13,349 nucleotides of DNA from Prevotella sp. UBA3757 (lineage in GTDB: Bacteria > Bacteroidota > Bacteroidia > Bacteroidales > Bacteroidaceae), in assembly GCA_002371715.1 (NCBI GenBank), contig DFGF01000021.1, forward strand, positions 1,861-15,209, written 5' to 3'. The translations under genes were made by a program, and so were the position numbers. Of this stretch, positions 7,093 through 12,911 are shown piece by piece. A model generated the notes under the pieces. That model ran no database searches and was not told the DNA's origin. It worked only from the letters and a program-made list of their open reading frames with translations. Within the stretch, counting starts at the first letter, position 1. Each line of letters begins with the position of its first letter.

Positions 7093-7123
7093 CAAAGATA
7101 AGCATTTTTTTGTAACCAACAAA
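7093..7123 (-). promoter_or_regulatory. Strong Bacteroidota promoter of the candidate ncRNA
   Basis: Minus-strand TTTG (7120-7123), 19-nt spacer, TATCTTTG (7093-7100): exact match to both elements with ideal spacing. It sits in a 58-bp block (7092-7149) that is repeated imperfectly at 7488-7545. No protein gene begins soon downstream. Confidence 0.8.
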
Positions 7124-7168
7124 TATTTTTAAGGAAAAATTACAGTTTTGGGGCAAAAAATTGATGCA

Positions 7169-7235
7169 GACCCACCCCCAGCCCCTCACAGAACCGACAC
7201 GGACCCACCCCCTACCCCTCCCTGCGAGGGAGGGG
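7169..7235. repeat. C-rich direct repeat and perfect hairpin
   Basis: GACCCACCCCC occurs at 7169-7179 and 7202-7212. It is followed by a 9-bp perfect stem CCCCTCCCT/AGGGAGGGG with loop GCG (7215-7235). Nothing in it codes. The block resembles the short C/G-rich intergenic repeats found in many copies in some Bacteroidales genomes, but copy number cannot be seen from one window. Confidence 0.55.
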
Positions 7236-7295
7236 AATAGGATGTCCTGCTGTTGAAAGCGTCTGCTTAGTCTCCAGAAAAGGCGTTTTTCCTGC

Positions 7296-7347
7296 CCAAC
7301 TGGATTTTTCTAAGAATCCAGTTGGAAAAAACTTTTTTCCCAACTGG
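7296..7347. promoter_or_regulatory. Three-arm region with two mutually exclusive hairpins
   Basis: CCAACTGGATT (7296-7306) pairs perfectly over 11 bp with AATCCAGTTGG (7315-7325), loop 8 nt. The second arm, with the following A6, can instead pair with T6-C-CCAACTGG (7333-7347), about 14 bp with one bulge. Only one of the two can form at a time, as in attenuators. On the minus strand the region lies downstream of the promoter at 7489-7520. Confidence 0.5.
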
Positions 7348-7359
7348 GAAAATAAAATG

Positions 7360-7443
7360 TCAAATTCCGGAATTCCAGAGCTGCGCCAAGAAATCGATAA
7401 CGTAGATGCACTCGATGCCGGAAATCTTACCGTTGATTTTCAT
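7360..7443 (-). CDS. Possible 27-aa peptide, doubtful
   Basis: A short frame starting MKINGKISGIECIYVIDF and ending in WNSGI, lying about 40 nt downstream of the expected start of the 7489-7520 promoter and before the paired hairpins. The peptide is partly hydrophobic and matches no family I know. Its ATG sits in the first copy of the 23-bp repeat, and the second copy carries an equivalent ATG that leads only to an 11-codon frame. It could be a leader peptide controlling the hairpins below, or chance. Confidence 0.2.
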   Translation of the reverse strand: MKINGKISGIECIYVIDFLAQLWNSGI

Positions 7444-7488
7444 TTAAAATCGCAAGTGGTACTTGTGATTTTCATTTAAAATCGCAAG
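7434..7488. repeat. 23-bp exact direct repeat, period 32
   Basis: The same 23 bases (beginning TGATTTTCATTTAAAATCGC) occur at 7434-7456 and 7466-7488. The second copy abuts the -7 box of the promoter at 7489-7520, so on the minus strand both repeats fall in the first 55 nt around the transcript start. A repressor site pair or a duplication would both fit. Confidence 0.75.
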
Positions 7489-7520
7489 CAAAGATAGGTA
7501 TTTTTTTTGTAAGCAACAAA
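7489..7520 (-). promoter_or_regulatory. Promoter just downstream of the ClC gene
   Basis: Minus-strand TTTG (7517-7520), 20-nt spacer, TATCTTTG (7489-7496). The flanks match the 7092-7149 promoter block over about 58 bp with few changes. It would transcribe the 23-bp repeats, the short frame at 7360-7443 and the paired hairpins, with no obvious protein gene beyond. Confidence 0.7.
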
Positions 7521-7543
7521 TATTTCTGAGGAAAAATGACTGT

Positions 7544-9352
7544 TTAGTCTTGGCTGAAGTCGTGGACCATCTTGCGGTACATCTCGTACATGCGCTTGCG
7601 GGAGATGTAGCCCTTGAGGTGGTTGCCACTGTCGATGACGGGCAACCAGTCGGCCTGGGTGCGCTCGAAGGTGCGCATGACCTGGGTCATGGGTGTCTGG
7701 TCGCCCAGGGTGGCGGCAGGGTCGGCCATGAGCTGCGAGGCGGTGAAGTGGTTGTAGAGTTCGGTGCGGAACACGACGTGGCGGATTTTGACGATGTTGA
7801 TTTCGCCCAGCAGCAGGCCGGCAGCATCGGTGACGGGCAGCACACTGTTGCGCGAGCGCGATATCTGATGGACTATCTGGCCCAGCTCCATGTCGGGGGC
7901 GACGGCCTGATAGTCGCGGTCGATGACGGAGTCGAGGCTCATGAGCGTCAGCACGGCATGGTCGGTATGGTGGGTGACGAGCTTGCCCTCGCGAGCCAGC
8001 CGGAGTCCGTAGATGCCGTGGGGTTCGAAGATGTTGATGGTCAGGTAGCTGGCCACGGAGACAATCATGAGCGGCATGAAGAGATTGTAGCCGCTGGTAA
8101 TCTCGGCTATGAGGAAGATGCCCGTCAGCGGGGCATGCATGACGCCCGACATGACACCGGCCATGCCCAGCAGCGAGAAGTTCTTCTCAGGGACGTAGAC
8201 GCCCACCTGGTGCATGTTCCACAGCCGCGAGAAGAGGAACCCCGTGAAGCAGCCGATGAAGAGCGAGGGGGCAAACGTGCCGCCACAGCCGCCGCCGCCG
8301 TTGGTGGCGCTGGTGGCAAAGACCTTGGTGAGCAGCACGAGGGCGATATAGAGGATGAGGTATTCGGAATGGCCATAGAACAGGGAACCGCCCAGCACCT
8401 GGTTCCAGTCGGCCTCGGTCTTGCCGTTGAGCAGCAGGTTGATGCTGTGGTAGCCCTCGCCGTAGAGCGACGGAAAGAGGAAGATGAGCGTGCTGAGCAT
8501 CAGGCCGCCAATGAGGAGGCGGACGTAGGGGCGGTCCTTGAAGCGGGCAAACAGGTCCTCGCAGGCATTCATGGTGCGGATGAAGTAGAGGCTGACCAGT
8601 CCGCACGTCACGCCCAGGAGGATGCAGGCCGGCACGCGGTCCACGGTCCAGTCGCTGTCAAGATGGAAGCTGAAGAGCACGGCATTGCCCGAAAAGATAT
8701 AGGTGAAGCACGTAGCGGTGACACACGACACGAGGATGGGCAGGAGCGAGGCCATGGTGAGGTCGATCATCAGCACCTCGAGCGTGAAGACGAGTCCGGC
8801 AATGGGGGCCTTGAAGATGCCAGCGATGGCTCCGGCGGCACCGCAGCCGACGAGGGTCATGAGCGTCTTGTTGTCCAGGCGGAACATCTTGCCCAGGTTG
8901 GAGCCGATGGCAGAGCCGGTGAGCACGATGGGGGCCTCGGCACCCACGGAACCGCCAAAGCCGATGGTGATGGCCGAGGCAATGACGCTGGACCACATGT
9001 TGTGGGCCTTCAGCCGCGAGCGGTTCGACGAGATGGCATAGAGGATGCGCGTGATGCCGTGCGAGATATTGTCCTTGACGATGTAGCGCACGAAGAGCGA
9101 GGTCAGGTAGATGCCGATGACGGGATAGACCAGGTAGAGCCAGTTGTAGGAGTCAGCCTGGAAGCGCCCGGTCAGCAGGGCCACGATCTGGTTGATGAGT
9201 CCATGGAGCACGAAGGCCGCCACCGCCGACAACAGACCTACCAAGAACGCCAGGACAAGCAGAAACATCTTGTCGCTGACATGCTCCGTGCGCCACTGGT
9301 GCAGCCGCACCAGCCACGCGGGATAAGCCGTTTCGTTGAGTCTGTTTTCCAT
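7544..9352 (-). CDS. ClC-family chloride channel/antiporter with two CBS domains
   Basis: A 602-aa integral inner-membrane protein moving chloride (or a similar anion), either as a channel or in exchange for protons. It has the hydrophobic helix pattern of ClC proteins across residues 28-455. Family motifs are GSVGAEAP (134-141, gating-type Glu139), GIFKAPIAGLVFTLE (178-192, Glu192 at the inner-glutamate position) and GGTFAP (357-362). The usual first motif GSGIP reads SHGIT at 98-101, so the canonical inner-gate serine is not in place. Residues from about 468 to 590 form a pair of CBS domains, which in this family bind nucleotides and tune transport. The frame is open to 9391, but the -7 box lies at 9361-9368, so ATG at 9352 is the start and the mRNA is nearly leaderless. 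No partner gene adjoins it. G+C and codon use are higher than in the NTPase operon. Confidence 0.92.
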   Translation of the reverse strand: MENRLNETAYPAWLVRLHQWRTEHVSDKMFLLVLAFLVGLLSAVAAFVLHGLINQIVALLTGRFQADSYNWLYLVYPVIGIYLTSLFVRYIVKDNISHGITRILYAISSNRSRLKAHNMWSSVIASAITIGFGGSVGAEAPIVLTGSAIGSNLGKMFRLDNKTLMTLVGCGAAGAIAGIFKAPIAGLVFTLEVLMIDLTMASLLPILVSCVTATCFTYIFSGNAVLFSFHLDSDWTVDRVPACILLGVTCGLVSLYFIRTMNACEDLFARFKDRPYVRLLIGGLMLSTLIFLFPSLYGEGYHSINLLLNGKTEADWNQVLGGSLFYGHSEYLILYIALVLLTKVFATSATNGGGGCGGTFAPSLFIGCFTGFLFSRLWNMHQVGVYVPEKNFSLLGMAGVMSGVMHAPLTGIFLIAEITSGYNLFMPLMIVSVASYLTINIFEPHGIYGLRLAREGKLVTHHTDHAVLTLMSLDSVIDRDYQAVAPDMELGQIVHQISRSRNSVLPVTDAAGLLLGEINIVKIRHVVFRTELYNHFTASQLMADPAATLGDQTPMTQVMRTFERTQADWLPVIDSGNHLKGYISRKRMYEMYRKMVHDFSQD

Positions 9353-9360
9353 CTGGGTTG

Positions 9361-9392
9361 CAAAGGTACGAATAAGTGAGAACAAAACCAAA
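9361..9392 (-). promoter_or_regulatory. Promoter of the ClC gene
   Basis: Minus-strand TTTG (9389-9392), 20-nt spacer, TACCTTTG (9361-9368). The G of the -7 box is 8 nt from the ATG, so the transcript has almost no leader. The spacer end CTTATTCGTA and the sequence after the box (CAAC) recur in the promoter at 12218-12248. Confidence 0.8.
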
Positions 9393-9434
9393 TAATATTA
9401 AAAAAAACACAGATTAAAGGATGAAAAGGAAAAA

Positions 9435-9471
9435 GGGGAGGTGCCACACGTCACGTGTTGGGCACCTCCCC
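9435..9471 (-). terminator. Strong terminator of the lipoprotein unit
   Basis: Perfect 11-bp stem GGGGAGGTGCC/GGCACCTCCCC with an inner ACAC/GTGT extension around GTCAC. On the minus strand it is followed by TTTTTCCTTTTC. It lies 26 bp after the stop of the DUF6169-like fragment. Confidence 0.85.
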
Positions 9472-9496
9472 GTTTCTAATAATGAAAGATCCCAGC

Positions 9497-9772
9497 CTAT
9501 TTGGGCTGTATCTGATATAGACTGCTTGCGCGTTGGACGAACTCTCTGTATGCGTTCAGCAGTTCGTCGTATTCGGGATGGTCGCTGCGCAGAATCATGC
9601 CCGTATATACGATGTAGTTGTCGAAGTTAATTTCCGCTACTTCCAGCGTCAGCCTTCTCTTGTACGGGTAGCCGTTGAACCACCGCTTATACAAACTGTC
9701 CCCATTGTATGCGAAAAAAATGGGAGATTGGGGCTTCTTAATGCACCTTGGGGACAGGATGCACCTTAAATT
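9497..9772 (-). pseudogene. N-terminally truncated DUF6169-like fragment
   Basis: The frame is open from the codon after the lipoprotein stop to a stop at 9497 but contains no ATG; only a TTG at 9694 could start it. From about 9730 the translation reads IFFAYNGDSLYKRWFNGY, then ends after YREFVQRASS. It aligns by eye with the C-terminal third of the protein at 11580-12065 (LFNRWFNFY ... SFNELMSRD), which I take to be DUF6169-like. The first 90 or so residues expected for the family are missing. The stretch between the lipoprotein stop and the homologous part contains ATGCACCTT twice (9741-9749, 9759-9767) and a 9-bp inverted repeat CTGTCCCCA/TGGGGACAG (9696-9704/9749-9757), marking a probable recombination junction. 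It is likely a relic left when the lipoprotein gene replaced the front of a DUF6169-like gene. Confidence 0.6.
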
Positions 9773-11158
9773 CTACTGGACCGCACGGACCGTAAAGCCG
9801 AGGAAGCGGTAGTTGTAGCCCATGTAGGCATTGCCCGAGAAGAAGCGGAGGAAGCGACCGTCATCGACATTGCCCGAGTCAAGCGTCGACGACCAGTAGA
9901 AGCCGATCGAGCCACCGCTGTTGAGTGACGAGCCATAGCGGCTGCCGGCAGCGGGCAGGAAGATGGACTTGCTTTCATAGCCGGACTTCGTACTGGTAAA
10001 CAGATAGCCCTTACAGCCCGAAACACCCTGATAGTTCGTCTGCCAAGTGCGCGTCGTGTTACTCAGCAACTCATTAAACTCTGACTCTGTCGGCATACGC
10101 CATGAGCCGCCCCAGTTGGCACGCGCAGCGTCGTCAGTGGCGACATCAAGCGTAGCAGGAGCCGAAGCGTACTTCGACCATGAGTGCGTGCTGCCGTTGC
10201 CTGTATAGTATGGCGTATTAGCCCAATTGTAGTCCTTGCTCTGGCTATAGTTGTCCGTAGTGGCACCCCATGCGTAGTACTTGCCGTAGTCAGTCACGCT
10301 CTCGGCACCGACATTCATGTTCGCCCACTTCACCGACAGACCCAGGTCAACAGCCTCAACCCCGGCCGGAGCGCTGGCGGCCTCCGTCATCTTCAGTCCC
10401 AACTGGTAGATGTTTCCGGCTGCGTAGGTCTTGCCGGTCACTGACTTCGTATAGGTCTTCGTGCCGTCGGTAGCTGTGTATTCGATGTTGGCTGACGTCG
10501 TAGGCTGGATGGCAACATAAATGGGACCTGTGGTTGCCGAGCGTGTGACGCTGTAGTTGTTGGTGCCGTCGCTGATGGTCATGCCCGTGATAGTGCTGGT
10601 CAGGTCGTTCGATGCGTCAGCGTTCTTGATGGTGTAGGCCAGGATGGCCAGCTGGTTCGCCAGCGTAGCAGTGGGCAAGGAGTTACCGTCCCATGCTGCT
10701 GAATAGGTAGCTAAGTCCAGACTGCTGGAGATAGTGGCCAGCGTACCATCCTGCGAAGCCAGCTTGGTATAGTCCACATCGGTTGCACCGGCCATCGCTG
10801 CAGGATAAATATAGGTTACGTTCGCCGTCTTGTCGGGGTCGGTCAGTTCGAAGCTGAACGTGGCCAACGAACTGCCGCCTGATGCCAGAGGCTCACTCTC
10901 GGCTTTCATAGTCTCGCCGCTCGTGTTCTTGTATATCACGGCAATCTTGTCGCCTGCAGCAAACGTCTTCTTGCCGTCAGCATCCAGCGCACGGGTGCCA
11001 TCGCCGAGGTTGACGGTCGTGGTCAGCGTCACTACATTGTTCTTGACGGCAGGCTCCTGCGCGTTGCCTGTCAGGCTGTCGTCGCTGGAGCAGCCAGTCA
11101 TCACGGCACCCACCAGTGCGAGGGTAGCCATGCTCAGAAATTTCTTCATTGTCTTCAT
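9773..11158 (-). CDS. Fimbrillin-like lipoprotein with C-terminal FISUMP domain
   Basis: A 461-aa lipoprotein if started at MKTMKKFLSM. The signal peptide ends in the lipobox VMTGC with Cys23, followed by SSDD, a typical surface-export context in Bacteroidota. Residues from about 40 to 257 look like the N-terminal domain of fimbrillin-family (Mfa-like) proteins, with TRA near the start of the domain and GDKIAVIYK. Residues from about 267 to the end match the Fibrobacter succinogenes major paralogous domain (VDLGLSVKWANMNVGA, YYAWG, WRMPT, GYLFTS, FYWSST, FTVRAVQ). It probably sits at the cell surface and binds or assembles with other surface components; the exact role is unknown. ATGs at 11197 and 11149 are alternatives. 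The one at 11197 overlaps the upstream 45-aa gene by 14 bp and could be used by coupling, but would add an unusual polar lead. Confidence 0.85.
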   Translation of the reverse strand: MKTMKKFLSMATLALVGAVMTGCSSDDSLTGNAQEPAVKNNVVTLTTTVNLGDGTRALDADGKKTFAAGDKIAVIYKNTSGETMKAESEPLASGGSSLATFSFELTDPDKTANVTYIYPAAMAGATDVDYTKLASQDGTLATISSSLDLATYSAAWDGNSLPTATLANQLAILAYTIKNADASNDLTSTITGMTISDGTNNYSVTRSATTGPIYVAIQPTTSANIEYTATDGTKTYTKSVTGKTYAAGNIYQLGLKMTEAASAPAGVEAVDLGLSVKWANMNVGAESVTDYGKYYAWGATTDNYSQSKDYNWANTPYYTGNGSTHSWSKYASAPATLDVATDDAARANWGGSWRMPTESEFNELLSNTTRTWQTNYQGVSGCKGYLFTSTKSGYESKSIFLPAAGSRYGSSLNSGGSIGFYWSSTLDSGNVDDGRFLRFFSGNAYMGYNYRFLGFTVRAVQ

Positions 11159-11183
11159 TGCTTCGTTCGTTTTAGTGGGTTCG

Positions 11184-11321
11184 TTACTCTTCTTCATAGC
11201 TATTGACGGTGTAGTTGCTCACACCTACTTCGCCGTTGCTTCCGGCCAACAGCTGGTTCGTCACATGCAGTTCAACCACCTCGGAGGTCGGCTGGACATA
11301 CGTTCGTCTTGTCTTTCTCAT
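11184..11321 (-). CDS. 45-aa peptide, same pattern as the 54-aa peptide
   Basis: Reads MRKTRRTYVQPTSEVVEL, then LLAGSNGEVGVSN and ends SYEEE. Together with the peptide at 3548-3712 it shares a basic M-K/R-K-T start, an aromatic residue and proline, an E-V/I-x-L strand, and LLA near residues 21-26, followed by a polar tail. It lies directly upstream of the lipoprotein gene, overlapping the first possible ATG (11197) by 14 bp, so the two are surely co-transcribed. No signal peptide or membrane segment is present. The function of such peptides is unknown to me; their place beside surface-protein genes suggests a role in expression or export of those proteins. Confidence 0.65.
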   Translation of the reverse strand: MRKTRRTYVQPTSEVVELHVTNQLLAGSNGEVGVSNYTVNSYEEE

Positions 11322-11394
11322 ACGCTTTTTTACCTTTCTTTTTTTTATGATTTAACAATTAGTACATACGTTTTACGTTTGTATAAACTGGCCG

Positions 11395-11402
11395 CAAAAT
11401 TA
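11395..11402 (-). promoter_or_regulatory. Probable -7 box of the 45-aa peptide/lipoprotein operon
   Basis: Minus-strand TAATTTTG matches TANNTTTG. Candidate -33 TTTG elements are off-spacing, at 12 and 23 nt upstream; the latter is the end of a 14-base T run. Transcription would start near 11388, giving a leader of about 65 nt. Confidence 0.45.
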
Positions 11403-11426
11403 CTACATAAAATGCAAACGGCCGTC

Positions 11427-11440
11427 AAAAAAAAAAAAAA
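11427..11440. repeat. Homopolymer of 14 A (T on the minus strand)
   Basis: Fourteen uninterrupted A bases. On the coding (minus) strand they form a T run ending in TTTG 23 nt upstream of the -7 box of the lipoprotein operon. Runs this long slip readily during replication, so promoter strength could vary between cells. Confidence 0.8.
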
Positions 11441-11514
11441 CGTTAAAGTGCTTGAGAAAGCCGAACTTTTAGCAGAAAACAGCACAAAGACCCCGCCCCC
11501 GCCAAAAAACCACT

Positions 11515-11545
11515 CCGCCGGGACCCCTTGCGGACATCCCGGCGG
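11515..11545 (-). terminator. Terminator after the DUF6169-like gene
   Basis: Perfect 9-bp stem CCGCCGGGA/TCCCGGCGG with a 13-nt loop, 35 bp past the stop codon. On the minus strand it is followed by AGTGG and six T (11504-11509). Confidence 0.75.
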
Positions 11546-11579
11546 AAATGATGTTTTCAGAAGCAATTCTGTTATGTGC

Positions 11580-12065
11580 TCACACTACAATCTCGTAGAT
11601 GTCACGACTCATCAGTTCGTTGAACGACCTGACAAGTTGCTGCTTATTGGGGTTGTCGTTCTTGAAATAGATAGATACCAGCAGTTGGTAAAAGCCCTCA
11701 CGTGCCTCGGCACTACGCGACGACAGGGTGCCGTCGTTGTAGAAATTGAACCACCGATTGAACAGCGCCCGCCGTTTCTCCTGCTTGCCGTCGGTATTGT
11801 CACACACCATAATCATCGCATTCTCTACTTTTTCAAAGAAGCGACGCAGAATGTCAATGACGGTTGCTGCAATACGGCGGTCAATGCTATGCGGAGTGGT
11901 TCCCTCCCGCTCAATGTTGAACGAGTAGGTGTTCACCATGTCTGGATAGAGTACGTCCATGGGGGTAAAGTAGAGGTGGTATCTGATGCCGTCTCTGTTC
12001 ACGAACTCATAGTTCAGTTCGACGATTTCCTCGTAATCATACGGGAGTTGCGAGGGTAAAGCCAT
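11580..12065 (-). CDS. DUF6169-like protein, unknown function
   Basis: A 161-aa soluble protein. The pattern YEFVNRDGIRYHLYF (about residues 19-33), DRRIAATVIDILRRFF (about 62-77), CDNTDGKQ...RRALFNRWFNFY (about 87-109) and a helical C-terminus with SFNELMSRD fits my memory of the Bacteroidota family DUF6169; the name should be confirmed by a profile search. No signal peptide, membrane segment or catalytic motif is visible. It overlaps the 50-aa gene upstream by 29 bp in another frame and has no other in-frame ATG nearby, so translation is probably coupled. A C-terminal fragment of a related protein lies at 9497-9772, so this family has been duplicated here on either side of the lipoprotein gene. 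Confidence 0.75.
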   Translation of the reverse strand: MALPSQLPYDYEEIVELNYEFVNRDGIRYHLYFTPMDVLYPDMVNTYSFNIEREGTTPHSIDRRIAATVIDILRRFFEKVENAMIMVCDNTDGKQEKRRALFNRWFNFYNDGTLSSRSAEAREGFYQLLVSIYFKNDNPNKQQLVRSFNELMSRDIYEIVV

Positions 12066-12189
12066 AGTCCTTTGTTATTTTCTTCATTTCCTCATGATCT
12101 GCACCACGCTGGATGCACTCCCTCATTGCTCGCTTATATTCGAGCAAGCGGCGGATGGGATTCTGTCTTGTTACGTCTTTTGTCTCCAT
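12037..12189 (-). CDS. 50-aa protein preceding the DUF6169-like gene
   Basis: Reads METKDVTRQNPIRRLLEYKR, continues to EEMKKITKDYGFTLATP and stops after Val50. It is predicted mostly helical and strongly charged, with no membrane segment. The ATG is 29 nt from the -7 box of a strong promoter, so this is a real first gene of the transcript and not a shadow frame. Its last ten codons overlap the DUF6169-like gene by 29 bp in another frame, which suggests translational coupling and a joint function, for example an antitoxin-like or partner peptide. That role is inference only. Confidence 0.65.
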   Translation of the reverse strand: METKDVTRQNPIRRLLEYKRAMRECIQRGADHEEMKKITKDYGFTLATPV

Positions 12190-12217
12190 AATCGTATCTG
12201 TTTTCGGTTTGACGTTG

Positions 12218-12248
12218 CAAAGTTACGAATAAGCGAGCACAAAACAAA
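12218..12248 (-). promoter_or_regulatory. Promoter of the 50-aa/DUF6169-like operon
   Basis: Minus-strand TTTG (12245-12248), 19-nt spacer, TAACTTTG (12218-12225): full match to the Bacteroidota consensus. The stretch CTTATTCGTA before the box and CAAC after it are shared with the ClC promoter. The start site would be near 12211, about 20 nt before the ATG. Confidence 0.8.
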
Positions 12249-12272
12249 GAAAACCGGCGGAAAAGTTTTACA

Positions 12273-12316
12273 CCTTATTATATATATAAGGGGGGGAGGG
12301 ACCCGGCCCTCCCCCC
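12273..12316 (-). terminator. G/C-rich terminator after tsaC with A/T palindrome
   Basis: Perfect 10-bp stem GGGGGGAGGG/CCCTCCCCCC (12291-12300/12307-12316) with loop ACCCGG, 10 bp past the tsaC stop. On the minus strand it is followed by the A/T-rich near-palindrome CCTTATATATATAATAAGG (12273-12291) rather than a pure U-tract. The same A/T sequence, with one extra base, lies in the candidate ncRNA at 6843-6862. Confidence 0.65.
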
Positions 12317-12325
12317 ACAGTGAGA

Positions 12326-12907
12326 TTACTTGCGGATGATGGTCACCTCGCCGTTCTGGCGCAGGCGGATGATGCTGCTGGGCTGGTGCGGCTTGTGCTC
12401 CTGTCGGCGCGACCAGCAGACATAGTCCACGGCATCCAGCAACTCGGGGGCGATGTCGCAGTAGTTCTGGGCTGCGGGCTGGCCACTGATGTTGGCCGAC
12501 GTGGAGACCAGCGCCCGCTGGAACCGGTAGCACAGTTCGCGGGAGAACGGCTCGCCGGTGATGCGCAGGGCTATAGAGCCGTCCTCGGCAATCAGGTTCG
12601 GCGCCAGATTGACCGCACCGTCCAGGATGATGGTCGTCGGCTTGGCGTCGCTGTCCTTCAGGCTGTCTATGAGCTGCCACGCCACGTCCGGCACCCGGCG
12701 CACATAGCGCTGCAGACGGGCGTCGCTGTCCACCAGACAGATGAGCGCCTTCGAGTCGTCGCGCTGCTTGATGTCGTACACTCGCTTCACGGCCTCGGCG
12801 TTCGTCGCGTCGCAGCCGATGCCCCAAACGGTGTCGGTAGGATAAAGGATGACGCCGCCGGCCTTCAGGACCTCAACGGCTTTCTTGATATCTTCTTCTT
12901 GACGCAT
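12326..12907 (-). CDS. tsaC: Threonylcarbamoyl-AMP synthase (Sua5/YrdC/TsaC family)
   Basis: A 193-aa single-domain enzyme that makes threonylcarbamoyl-AMP from threonine, bicarbonate and ATP, the first step of N6-threonylcarbamoyladenosine (t6A) formation at position 37 of tRNAs reading ANN codons. It acts in the cytoplasm. Family marks are YPTDTVWGIGCDA at about residues 22-34, IKQRDDSKAL at 46-55 (the K-x-R element), a central RITGEP at 115-120 in place of the more usual RIP, and STSANISG at 135-142. The length fits the short TsaC form without the extra Sua5 domain. The gene follows prfC by 55 bp in the same direction, and both serve translation, so they may share a transcript. A seven-copy TAAATGA array ends 4 bp before the start codon and occupies the place of a ribosome binding site, which is odd. 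Confidence 0.93.
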   Translation of the reverse strand: MRQEEDIKKAVEVLKAGGVILYPTDTVWGIGCDATNAEAVKRVYDIKQRDDSKALICLVDSDARLQRYVRRVPDVAWQLIDSLKDSDAKPTTIILDGAVNLAPNLIAEDGSIALRITGEPFSRELCYRFQRALVSTSANISGQPAAQNYCDIAPELLDAVDYVCWSRRQEHKPHQPSSIIRLRQNGEVTIIRK

Positions 12908-12911
12908 TCGC

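Noticed and set aside
7550..9379. 609-aa open frame on the plus strand opposite the ClC gene
   Set aside because: It is a mirror frame produced by the codon bias of a G/C-rich gene. The translation is low-complexity (Gly, Ala, Asp, Glu, His) with no domain, and the opposite strand is a clear ClC protein.
10830..12059. 409-aa plus-strand frame across the lipoprotein and DUF6169-like genes
   Set aside because: It spans two minus-strand genes, a terminator, a promoter and a poly-A run; a chance frame.
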